The position numbers were made by a program, and so were the translations under genes. A stretch of DNA of 64,000 nt from Cloeon dipterum (lineage: Eukaryota; Arthropoda; Insecta; Ephemeroptera; Baetidae). This document shows positions 48,958 through 58,944 of the stretch, piece after piece. The notes below the pieces were generated by a model. The model saw only the letters and a program-made list of their open reading frames with translations, searched no databases and was not told the origin of the DNA. Positions within the stretch are counted from its first letter, which is position 1, and each line of letters starts with the position of its first letter. The stretch is from positions 32,166,844 to 32,230,843 of the forward strand of contig NC_088787.1 in the NCBI RefSeq assembly GCF_949628265.1, in the 5' to 3' direction.

Positions 48958-50112
48958 GAATGAAGGGTGGACTGTAACTCTTTACTGGGTTAAGTTATCA
49001 CCTTGAAATTTTCATTTTCTATCCTAGTTTTCCACCATGAACTTATCAACCTACAAAAAATTCGCAGGGCAAAGGTCAAGGTCACCTTTTGCAACCTTTA
49101 CTCAAAAATTCAAAATTAAGGGATGATACAACCCTTAGATCTTTTTGGGGTTCAGGGCTGAATTGTAGCCCTTGAAATTCTACACAAGCTCACCAAGTTT
49201 CAAAGGTGCAACAGAAGTTTTGCTGTAATTTGAATTTGAAAATTAAAATCCGGCTCGATCGAGCACGGCCTTTAGTCGGCAAGTTCGCCCATCATTCGTC
49301 GAGAATATTTTTACCCATTCCATTTTGTTAGACACATCAAGAGGGCCCAGGATAGACATACTCAGGTCGATACCGACCTTCAGGGTCTTTACCTGACGTG
49401 ACCCTGAGATAATTCTTTTTAAAAATATCAAATTTCATCAAACTTGGTGTCTTTCCGTAGGTTATCACCGCTCTGCAGCTCAAATATAAAGTCAAAACTG
49501 CCGATTTCAAATTTTAACACTTTTAAACATCACGTCAGGATTAATGGCTTCCACAATTATTTCAAGAATTGGTTTCAGGATTGTCATTCGGCGGTTTAGG
49601 CTGTATTTTTGAGCTGTACAGAGGCCAAAACCTATAAAAAGACACCATGATTGAAGAAATTGGACATTTTCCAAATTATCATCTCAGGGTATTGTTAGGT
49701 TCAGACCCAGAAGGTTGATTATGACCTAACTGTGTCTATCCTTGGTCCTCTTGTTGTGCCTAATCAAATGGAATGGATTAAAACATCATCGCCGAATGAT
49801 AGGCGAACTCGCTGACCGAAGGCCATGCTCGATCGAGCGGCATCGAGCCGTATTTCAACTTTCATTTTCAAATTACAGCAAACATTTTTGGTACTTCTAA
49901 AACTTGGTGTGCTTGTGCAGATTTTCACGGGCTAACCCCAAAAAATCTGAGAGGGCTATCATTCCTTAATATTGAATTTTCAAAAAAGAAAGGTGACCAT
50001 GACCTTTGACCTGCGAATTTAAAGTCGTTCACAATTGAAAACTAGGTTTGGCAGTGAAAATTCGAAGGTTATACCTGATGCAGTTAAGTTACATTCCACC
50101 TTTCAATAACAG
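48958..50112. repeat. Large foldback (inverted repeat) element
   Basis: Sequence from about 48958 to 49530 returns in reverse complement from about 49560 to 50112. Paired landmarks include GGTGGACTGTAACT with its partner AGTTACATTCCACC, CTCGATCGAGC in both arms, and the CATTCGTCG/CGCCGAATG block. The arms differ at roughly a fifth to a quarter of sites by eye, so the element is not recent. No coding potential is seen. Confidence 0.7.
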
Positions 50113-51004
50113 AATAAGCAGTTACAATTAAAAAAATAAATTATCAAGTGCAAACAACAATTTTTCAACACCAAAAAATAGACTGCGGAGAACTGCACAC
50201 TTACAAATTAATAAGACTTAATAGTTAAAACGTTTAAAACCATAACATATTAATTTTTGAGGTGATGCAGTAACAGAACAAATAATATTGGATGATTATA
50301 ATAATTGTACGAGTTAACCTGCAGTTGGGAATTCCCCCTTGGCTGCCTTTAATTGGCATTGTTTGATTTTAATAAGATTTCACTGAGATAGAGGACACGG
50401 TCCTGCTGCTGTGCATTCAACATTCAACCCTTTAAATAATTATATCTGATGTGCTGGAAACCAAAAACAGTTAAGCCAATCATGGTCGAAGTGTAGTTAC
50501 ATTTGTTTTCAATGTGCTGATGTTTCTAGGGTGATTGGCGTAACTGATTTTGGTTTTGAGCACATTAAAATTAATTATATAAGTCCAGAAGGCACAGCAG
50601 CAGTATTTAATAAAAAAACACAATGAGAGGGAATTAAAATCAGAAGTATACCAGTGGCACCATCTATTGTTATTGAATTGAAACATTTAAGGCTTTTGCA
50701 ATTGATATTTTTAAACTTATGAGATCAATATCAGAGAAATTAATTTAAAAATTAGTTGTGTCTACAATTAGTTGTCAGGGAAATCTAGAAATATTCATCT
50801 AGAGAACGCAAACCTAATAAAAATATGCCGCAAACACAAAATCAAAAAATAGTTATTGGAATTAAATTCAGTTGTTGCGAACATTTGTTAAGTGAATTTA
50901 CGCATTTGAGCAGTAAATTAGAGCCTTGTTAACATTAATTTTAAAGATTTCAACACACAAAAAACGCCATAAAACATACAAAGAAAAGCACTCAATATCC
51001 CTAC

Positions 51005-51523
51005 TCATGTCCAGCGTCCAGCACTACTTATCCTGTCAAACATGGCCGTTGCTTTACATCTTTGGGGTCCATATAGTCCCATCCATTTCACGTCAGCCGA
51101 AAATGCAAACAAAACAGCAGACAAACCCTGCAAAATAAAATACAAAGTATTAATTATCTACTCAATAATATCGCCGGGAATTCAACTGCATACCTGCGGA
51201 TACTGCGGCCGTTTTGTTAACTTGTCCAGGCTTGTCATCCGGATGGCCATCGCGTTCAGGCAGCTATTCCCAAGTTCCCAACCAGAGGACATCAAAATAA
51301 TCAATCAGGGCGGGACGCGGTGCAAGCCTGATGACACAAGGATGATTTTAAAGCAATTTAAAACGAATATTTTGATGCCAGTGTGTCTACGTCTACGCGC
51401 GCGTATTTTTGTACACCGCGTCTTACTCAAATCTAATGCAAATTCAATGATGCCCTTACCTTTCGGGACATCAGGAACACCCACAATCGGTCCAAGAATC
51501 CGTTGATATGTTCGATCTGTCAT
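51005..51523 (-). CDS. Small spliced gene of unknown function inside the TIR element
   Basis: Three linked exons on the minus strand. The upstream exon ends at 51460 with a good donor (AAAG then GTAAGG) and contains MTDRTYQRILGPIVGVPDVP. The middle exon is 51194-51327 (acceptor CATCAG, donor GTATGC). The last is 51005-51127 (acceptor TTTTGCAG). The most conservative product starts at the ATG at 51292 and is 73 aa (MSSGWELGNSCLNAMAIRMT, then a part with ADVKWMGLYGPQ). The upstream exon is in the same frame but is separated from it by an in-frame TGA, so it is either 5' UTR, part of a decayed longer gene or, least likely, a recoded reading frame. A CpG-rich block at 51600-51710 looks like its promoter. 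I do not recognise the protein. Confidence 0.4.
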
Positions 51524-51825
51524 AACGCAACCGAAAACACGTCGAAATACTCTGCTGAAAATGATGATGCAATCAGCGCGTCTCAACCATCATGCTTGTT
51601 TTCAGTCACTGAGCCAGAGGCAGCCACAGCTGGTGCTACTGCCGACAGTGGCGCCACACGCGCGGCCGACGAGTGTAACAAAGAAACGCGCGCGCGATCA
51701 TACTGAGCTAAAATAATTGCTCAAAACGAGATAATTTAAAGAGTTTGAAATGCTAATTAGTGTTTTGACCAAATAAATTTTTAAAAAATAATTTTAACGA
51801 AACACGAACTCAAGAATTTACGGTG

Positions 51826-52727
51826 GTTCTCAGGTTGCCCATTGGTTAACCATTGGGTAACCCATTTTGGCTATCAAATTTTTTTTATTTATTTCTTTAC
51901 TTTAACTACTTTTACAAAAATATTTTCCAAAATAAGTTAAAACTTGTGGTGACGAAAATCTGACAAAATTTGAGGGTAAAACGAGTAAAGTAAAATGGTG
52001 CCCGCGCATCGGTTAACCATTGGGTAACCAAAAGTTGCCCCTTTTTAGCAAACATATTAAAATGCATAAAAATTTATTATTCAGTCCTACAATAACCATA
52101 ATAATATTTTTTCTGTGCCCAAAATTTTACGAAAACAGTTCATGAACCGGTCACACCGCATATGCAGTTATCCTATCCGAGTTACCCGAAAGCTGCCCGA
52201 TGGTTGCCCACGACTGGGCACTGGCAATTTTAGGTGATCCCAGCCAAATATAAAAAAATCCAACCAAGCCAGGATCAAGGTCATGCCTGAAATGCAAAAC
52301 CGCCTTTAGTTTAATTTTTTTCAGGTGACCGCAAAGTGACCATAGTTAACCGCCTGCCCGCTCCGAGTATCCGAAAGGTGCCCGATGGGTGCCCAAGACT
52401 GGGCACGGGCAATTTCGGTTATCCGAGCCAAATTTCGAAAAAAATCCGATGAAACATCATTCAGGATGATGCCTGAAATGCAAAACCACCCTTATTTTAA
52501 ATTTTGTTAAGTGACCGCAAGTGACCCCCTGCCCGCTCCGGGTAACCGAAAGGTGCCCATTTGGTGCCCGACACTGGGCACTCAAAATTTGCATGATCCA
52601 AGCCAAATTTCAAAAAAATTCCAATGAAACATGAATCAGGATCATGCCTACATTGCAAAACCACATTTTGTTCAACTTTTGTCAGGTGACCGAAAAGTGA
52701 CCGCGGTTACCCCTCTGCTCGCTGGGA
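51826..52727. repeat. GGTGCCC-rich repeat field, right, with ~180-bp tandem units
   Basis: After scattered GTGCCC/GGTAACC words there are about three tandem copies of a unit of roughly 175-182 bp. Each copy carries GCCCG...GTGCCC around 52195, 52378 and 52553, then GACTGGGCAC or ACTGGGCAC, GCCAAAT, AAAAAATCC, GATCATGCCTG and GTGACCGCAA. Divergence between units is moderate. Confidence 0.65.
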
Positions 52728-53019
52728 AGCACGACGTTGATGATTAATTGTCTTCTTCAAACCAATTTAGTTACTTAATTCATTTCAAGACGAGTCAAAC
52801 GGTGCGTATTTATTGTAAATAGGACCACTAAAACCCTAGATTCGGGTGCCACAAAGTTTTTTTTTATCGAGATGGACGCAATAAAATGCTCGATATAAGC
52901 ACCAAATCTCAGGTTGTGGTGGTCCTATTTACAAGAAATACGCACCGTTTGACTCGTCTTGAAATGAATTAAATAACTAAATTAGTTTGAAGAAGACAAT
53001 TGTCTACGCCGTGCTTTAG
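52727..53019. repeat. Long-stem palindromic element
   Basis: Left arm from about 52727 (AGCACGACG, then GTCTTCTTCAAAC and AGACGAGTCAAACGGTGCGT) pairs with 52890-53019. The stem of about 100 bp is nearly perfect between 52750 and 52836, and the loop is about 40 bp. It fits a miniature inverted-repeat transposon of about 290 bp, and its transcript would fold into a long hairpin. Confidence 0.7.
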
Positions 53020-53436
53020 GTGTTGAAAGTTGAAACGTTTTTTTCTTGTGATTTATTGTTATCGACATAATTTTGGTTTTAAATTATTATGAGTGGCAGA
53101 AATATTAAAGAAATCTATTCCCAAACATCCAAGGCAAAAGCAGCACCATAATTTTAAAACTAGATGTCATAATATTTGTAGGTAGAATAAAAATTCTTAC
53201 AAAAACCATGCATATCTTTCGGGCACGTTCGTTAAACAAGGCCGTTTATGGTCGTTATATATCGCGCATTGATAAAAAATAATTTAAACCATTTTTTAAA
53301 GCTATAAAATAGGCATCTAATTTCATTGATAGCTCTTTTGTACTCCAAAACATGTGGCGCGGAGACAGTTTTCTCCCTCCCCTGTAAAATTTAATATTTT
53401 TCAAATGCGCAATTTCACCGGGTTTACCAAGAACCT

Positions 53437-53495
53437 ATGCGCAATTTCGCCGGGCGAACCAAAAACTCATGCGCAAATTCTCCGCTACCACGACG
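53437..53495 (-). repeat. Right terminal inverted repeat
   Basis: Reverse complement of 47634-47692 with few differences, followed by ATTT, which also precedes the left repeat. A second TGCGCAATTTC copy lies just inside. Confidence 0.75.
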
Positions 53496-53886
53496 ATTTG
53501 TTACTTCAAGAGTGACAGGACAGGTCAGTGTGTGTTGATGAGTTCCAACTGGTTCCCACCGTTGCTGGTTCACAATCAAAAATCTCAAGAATTAAAATTC
53601 AAACCTCCTCTTTTACATTTTCTGACCCTTTTTTGAGTTGTTGAGCTTTAACAGTGCAGCCAACCCTCGGAAAAAATAAATAATAAACAGCACAAAAATC
53701 ATCAATCATGAATCCAGCGTGTAGCTTTGTGTGCAGCGTGGGCGTACGAGAGCGTTTGAATTATTAAGAAAGAAACACGACATACCATTAAGTCACAGGA
53801 CATACAAGTGTGGCATTCGTCTCGTTCTTTTCAAACTAGATAATTTTTCTCAGGTTTTTTACGACAGGTCAACCCCATAGTTTGAG

Positions 53887-55742
53887 ATGGCCGACGCACT
53901 CGCAGAATTGAATTCATTTTTAGGACCAGATGTCAGGCCTGACCTGAAGGATCTGGCACTACAACACATATTAGGTTTCTCGAAGTTTGTTTTTGCTATT
54001 AGCAATTTTTTTATAAAATTTTATTTCTAGGTATCAGTGGATGTGATGAGGGCAGGAAGTTGTTTTTGGAGTCACGTGATATTGTTGGCGCCCTTCTGGA
54101 GGCGTGCAAGCATTGGAAAACACCATCGTTAGCACGGGATGCTGCTCTGGCTCTCATAAATCTGACCGCCTCGCCTTTGTTAAATGCCATAATAATTGAA
54201 AAGGTTTGTTAAAAAGTGAAAAAAATATGTTTTTCATAAGATGCATGTTGTAAATTGCATGTTGATGCTGCACGAAAATTGGTTGTAGTTGGAATGAGAA
54301 TTAAAAGATGAGTAGTTGAATAAAACTTAAATTTAAAGTTATCAGTCATAACGTAAAAAATTTAGAGGTGGAAAGCTTAAATCTTAATATTTCGTCAACC
54401 GCTGGTGAAAATTTCTAGCCACCAGGTAAAAATTATGCAAAGCTGGTCCCACTAGCCGCCACCTTAAAATCTCACGTTTGCTTATGCAATGAAAACAAAC
54501 ACTAAATCCTTGCAATTTGATACTCTTTTATGTTTGATGTCAAAATTATATTTGAGATTTTATTTCAAGCTCTTTTCATCTTCAATTCTCTTATCATGTT
54601 ATGTTGGCTGTCTAAAATTTGTACATTAAATAATTTTAAACAATTTTATGGCAATGATGACCTAACACAGAATAGAGGGTATAAATTGCAATTTTTAAAA
54701 ATCTGGAATGGTCTTCAGGGTGGCATCCTAACTCTCGTAGACGCTGGTCTTGATCCTGAGAGCCCAGTTGCAGACCCTGCTCTAATGGCACTTTGCAACA
54801 TTACAAGAGACAAAGAGGCCGCAGATGTTGCTTGGTCTTTGCTGAAGGTGAGGTTGAATGAAATCCTTAAAGCACTATCCAACCTGCAACACAACAAGAA
54901 GGCGCAGAACCTTCATTACCTGGCGCCTCTGATCTCTAACTTATCACAAGTGGCTGACGCCCGGAAACAGTTGTTGGAGCTTCCTGCAGTGAACACACTT
55001 GTTGCATTTACAAGATTCGAGTCCTCAGGAGTGCGCCGTGGAGGTGTCGTGTCAACCCTGAGGAATTTGTGCTTCGAAGATGAAGTTCTAGAATTGGCAT
55101 CAGACTTTCTTCCTCCAATCCTTCTGCCATTGGCTGCTCCAGACACAGGCTACACTGATGAAGAGACTGACCAATTGCCCATAGACCTCCAGTTCCTTCC
55201 ACCTGAACACAAAAGGGAGCCAGATCCAGATCTTCGACGACTCTTGTTGGAATCTTTGTGCCAGCTTGCTGCTTCCAAACGAGGACGAGAAGTCTTGAGA
55301 GAAAATGGGACTTACTTAGTACTTCGGGAACTGCACAGGTAACATTATTATTTTAATTGCATTGGTAATATAAAATACTCAATAATTAAGAATTTGAGCA
55401 TCATTCAGATTTTTCTATTAAATGCATGCACAACTTTCTTTATGTATATAGCATTAAATAAATTTAAAAATGAGCACTTGATAGAGAATTGACATTGACA
55501 TGGAAAATCACTGATAGAATGAAAGAAATCCATATTTGGTTGTACCACTAATGATAACCAATTTGTATTTACTTTCCAGATGGGAAGAAGACAAAGAGGC
55601 TCTGCTTGCTTGTCAAAATCTTGCTGAATTGTTAATAAAAAAGGAGGAAGAAATTGGAGTCGACGATTTGCGAAAATTAGATGTTCCTCAAGACCTTGTA
55701 TCATCCTTTGATGCCATGGACAAAGATTTTATCAATTCTTAG
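53887..55742 (+). CDS. HGH1: HGH1 homologue (eEF2 folding co-chaperone)
   Basis: Four exons (53887-53974, 54031-54203, 54719-55338, 55580-55742) give 347 aa, the usual family length. The protein is armadillo-like throughout: helical repeats such as AALALINLT, LMALCNIT and LISNLSQ, then the family signatures GGVVSTLRNLCFE, LQFLPPEHKREPD and the C-terminal helix. HGH1 is a cytosolic adaptor that works with TRiC/CCT and Hsp90 in folding elongation factor 2. A GT after LLK at 54848 resembles a donor but lies inside a continuous frame that matches the family, so it is taken as coding. Confidence 0.93.
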
Positions 55743-55770
55743 TATTAATTGACATTTTAAGTATTTTGAC

Positions 55771-55776
55771 AATAAA
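55771..55776 (+). terminator. Polyadenylation signal of HGH1
   Basis: AATAAA 28 bp past the stop codon. Confidence 0.65.
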
Positions 55777-56105
55777 AATTTAAAAATACGTTAGTTTATA
55801 ATTTTTATAAATAATCATAAATTTTTCTACCCTTTGATTTAGTTAATTTTGAAGTACCGCTACTTCTTACACTTAAAAAAAATTATAACGAAAATTCACC
55901 TCTAATAATATATAAATTTGAAGTCGCTTTGGTGGGCTGGCTCTGAAGTTCGCTTTAAACTTCTGTTATCGCTGTAAAAGATTCATTTTGTTTGACCTCA
56001 AGGGCAAACTAATGCGTTAAGTAACAGAGAAGATACAATTATATACACGAAAATATTTTCTTGTGTGCTGTGGCACTCCCTTCCAAGTTCCAAGCGGGCA
56101 CCGGC

Positions 56106-56190
56106 TATAAAGGCTTGCACACGAGTCAGACAAGTCAGTAACCACCTCGACAGTCTCTAGGAGAGTGCAGCGCGCCCTCTAATTTTTAAG
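56106..56190 (+). promoter_or_regulatory. TATA/Inr promoter with short noncoding first exon
   Basis: TATAAA at 56106-56111 is followed 29 bp later by an arthropod initiator TCAGT (56135-56139). The following sequence runs to AAG and a GTAAAC donor at 56191. Spacing and motifs are textbook for a focused insect promoter with a first exon of about 54 bp. No coding exon can be linked to it; the next recognisable sequence on this strand is the FEN1 pseudogene at 57463. Confidence 0.5.
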
Positions 56191-57462
56191 GTAAACAGAA
56201 ATTACATTCTAAACTAATTTGGACTCGCCGTTATAACTGAAAATGTCTTAAGAGACCAAGAAAAGAGCTGCCTTAAAGTTTTTTTTCTAATAATGCTAAT
56301 AATTATGTATTTCGTATTATGGATTTATACATCATAGCCTTAAATTTTTTTGTTCCTGAACAAGAAATTATAAAAAAAATTAACCAAAAGATTGGGGAGG
56401 AAATAGTTAAAATATCTATATTTTAAAATAAAACTCAATAAATTTCAAGTAATTATGAGTACTGTGTTATTTTTCTCTAAAAGTTTGGAAAAATTTACCG
56501 GTTTTTAATTTTATTGCTTTTTTATGTTTTTACACACTACACTGCCAATAACACTTTAATGCTTGTTAAACAATTATTTTTAAAAATGAAAATTTGGTGA
56601 TGTTAAATTAACTTTTTTGGTTTAAAGATAAAGTTGGAAAATCAAACAATAAAAATTTTACCAATTTACCACCAATAAAATTGAATGCTGATGGGAAAAT
56701 AGATCTAAAGTTAGACTAACCAAATTTTATTTAAATTTTAAAATTGGCCCTTTGAATGTTCACTCCGCAATTATTAATAATTATATTGAAATATTGATTA
56801 TGCGTGAAATATAGCAAAATTTAGTAGTCAAAATCCAACTACTTTTTCACTCACAAGGGTGATTTCTGTTATACCTTTCCCACTAAAGAGAAGCGTAAAA
56901 GCCAAGAACCTTTCAAGTTTATTAACCTCATACAGGTTTAGTCAAATCTTGGGTGCTTCGTTGTGAGAAGATGATAGCCTTGGAAAACAAGTTGTGCGGG
57001 GGTATCTGCTAAGGATCCAAAAGACAATTAATTTTGGTGTCAGTGCCTGGCGCAAACATTTAACATAAATAACAAGCTATCATACAGAAGGCAAATCTTT
57101 TCGCGCGCAGAGGTCTCGTCGGCGGCGCCTAGCGGCCATCTTCGCAAGTTCATTTGGAGTCCTCTATAGGTCGATTTTGGTTTTGAGTCGATTTTATTGG
57201 CTGTTTTGATTTAAAATTTTACTTTGGCGGTTACAAAGTCGTATCCTCATGACTTTAGAAGTTAAAAGAGCCACAATAACCTGTGGTCGCGAGTGATTTA
57301 GGCGTAACCACCAATCTGCAGCTGGTCAACGCCTCCATACAGTTTGTAAACAATCGCATTTTGGATCTTTTGCTTCAAGTTACGGTTCTTTCACGGCTCT
57401 TTTCAAGGCGAAATAATGTATTTTAACTTAATTAGCGTAAGCATTTTCGACGTCAACAGCCA
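56191..57462. other. AT-rich stretch with one GC-rich promoter-like patch
   Basis: Mostly AT-rich and featureless. At 57110-57160 there is a GC-rich patch with GCGGCCATCTTCG, the reverse of the PHO/YY1-type AAGATGGCCGC word often seen at start sites of housekeeping genes. It is probably the copied promoter of the FEN1 pseudogene that follows. Confidence 0.35.
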
Positions 57463-58339
57463 TAATGGTTACTCCTGGCCTCAAAACTGATCTCGGAGTG
57501 GCTCCTGGAGCTGTCAATGACGAGAGCGAAATCAAACACTACATATATTTCGGTTCGTTCTGCTAATAATTTATTTTGACCACACAATATTGACTGGATG
57601 CCACAGGCTGCAAGGTTGCCATCAACGCATCATGAATTTATCGAATTTATATCAATTCCTGATTGCCGTACGTTCGCTCCGAAGGCGCTCAACTCACTTT
57701 GGCTGACGGAGAGACCACAAGGTACATACGAAACATAATTAATTGTCCATTAATATATTCACTAATCACTATTAAAAATTTAGCCACGTCGTGGGAACTT
57801 TCTACCGCACAATCTAGCTGGTTGCGAATGGCATCAAGCTTGTGTATCTTCGTTTTTGGTGGGAAGCATCCGGAGCTCAAGTCAGGAGAGCTGTGAAAAA
57901 GACCAGAGCGAAGGCAGGAGGAACAGAGAACCCTTGGAAAGGCTGAAGAAGCGGGTAACTTGCTTAAAGACTGACAACCAAGCACAGAAACTGACAGTAT
58001 AATGGTCGCAGATGACGCCGAGCAGGTGGACAAGTTCAACAGCGATTAGTCAAGGCGACCAGAAGCCACCCTTAGAGGAGTGCAAGAAAATGCTGTCACT
58101 CATGAGGACACCCTTTGTTGATGTAAACCTGCTGTCACTCTTGCGCTTGCGAATTGTAAACCCTGAAGTTCATGCACAAGCAGGCCCCTCGCGAAGCGAA
58201 AGCATTGGTAAAATGAGGGAAGGTTTTCGCCACTGAAGACATTGACGCTTTGAACTTTGCCAACATTTCGCTCGGGCACATGACCTTGAGCGAGGCCAGG
58301 AAGATGCCCAATCAGGAGGAAAATAATTAAGGTTTTCAT
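57463..58339 (+). pseudogene. FEN1 (flap endonuclease 1) duplicated pseudogene
   Basis: Pieces of the FEN1 N-terminal nuclease region appear in the right order but in different frames: GVAPGAVNDESEIKHY, KVAINAS, LYQFLIAV, RSEGAQLTLADGETT, HVVGTFYRTI, GKHPELKSGEL, then ECKKMLSLMRTPFVDV, EVHAQAGPS, and FATEDIDALNF. These match FEN1 segments such as FGRKVAIDAS, YQFLIAVR, GETTSHL, GKPPELKSGEL, ECKxLLxLMGxP and ATEDMD. Stops and frame changes separate them, and the VFDGK aspartate reads VFGGK. Intron-like interruptions with splice signals remain (57552-57606 and 57721-57783), so it is a DNA-level duplicate, not a retrocopy. Sequence after the ATEDMD region is missing. Confidence 0.75.
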
Positions 58340-58393
58340 TTATTAAACTTTTTAAACTGTGCGTATTAACAACTATTTTATTATGTGCGTTCA

Positions 58394-58552
58394 GCTGAAG
58401 GGGACAGACTTCAATATCTGTGTGTCGAAAAGAGGGAGAAGCTGAAACTGGTGCTCATGTTCAAGAAAGAAATGAATGGAGCAGTGCGCGAAATCAGGCG
58501 AGATCAGGACTTCCTGGCTTGGTGCAGCTTAAGGAGACGCTTAAGAGGTTAT
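58394..58552 (+). pseudogene. NOP14-like C-terminal fragment
   Basis: An isolated frame of about 50 codons after an acceptor-like TTCAG contains EKREKLKL and EMNGAVREIRRDQDFLA, which closely resembles the C-terminal signature of the nucleolar protein NOP14 (KREFKGAVREIRKDNQFLA type). No other NOP14 exon is visible, and the frame ends abruptly. It lies directly behind the FEN1 pseudogene in the same orientation, so both may have arrived in one segmental duplication. Confidence 0.5.
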
Positions 58553-58618
58553 TAGCAGTTTTAAAATACTTTTTGGGTGCTTAATCTAGTCTTGTAAAAC
58601 GATGGAAATTTTCAAAAT

Positions 58619-58624
58619 TTTATT
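58619..58624 (-). terminator. Polyadenylation signal of the transposase gene
   Basis: AATAAA on the minus strand, about 320 bp beyond the last predicted exon. Confidence 0.4.
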
Positions 58625-58944
58625 CTTAAAAGTAACATTATTTACAAAAAAAGTTCCAAACTGATGACTTATTGTTAGCACTCAGCGTCTGAGGGAAATA
58701 CAATACAAGTCAAAATTAAGAAATTTTTAAAACTAATTGGAAAAAAGCTTTTTTATACCTGTATGACGTCCTATGCAGTTTACTTCTCTTGGCTGCTCTG
58801 GACTGAGGTATTGCATATGAAGGTCTCTGCACCTCTCTTGACTTTCTTGACCTGCGGCTCCATAGCTCAATATTAAGCGTCTTGCATCTAATATTTCTCC
58901 TCTTGGCAAAAAATAGTCTTGAGACTGCGTTGGGGATCTTCTTG

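Larger units (their letters stand above)
47634..53495. mobile_element. 5.86-kb composite element with terminal inverted repeats
   Basis: The sequence beginning CGTCGTGGTAGCGGAG at 47634 returns as its reverse complement ending at 53495, with about 59 bp nearly identical. Both ends are flanked by ATTT, a possible 4-bp target-site duplication. Subterminal copies of AAATTGCGCAT occur in both arms. No transposase frame is visible inside, so it would be non-autonomous. The interior holds a large foldback (48958-50112), a compact hairpin repeat, GGTGCCC-rich fields, another palindrome (52727-53019) and a small spliced gene (51005-51523). The superfamily is not assignable: 4-bp duplications occur in several (Sola, Chapaev, Ginger). 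The alternative is two separate short elements in opposite orientation flanking unrelated DNA. Confidence 0.6.

Noticed and set aside
51042-51506. 154-codon plus-strand frame in the TIR element
   Set aside because: It is antisense to the minus-strand spliced unit, whose exon edges carry proper splice sites, while this frame runs through those introns.
51005-51523. Selenoprotein reading of the in-frame TGA between the first and second exons
   Set aside because: No SECIS-like element or known selenoprotein motif was seen. A 5' UTR exon or a decayed gene explains it more simply.
58553-58944. Search for a P-type terminal inverted repeat on the left of the transposase
   Set aside because: No stretch here matches the reverse complement of 63253-64000 well enough by eye. 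The termini may lie further out or be lost.
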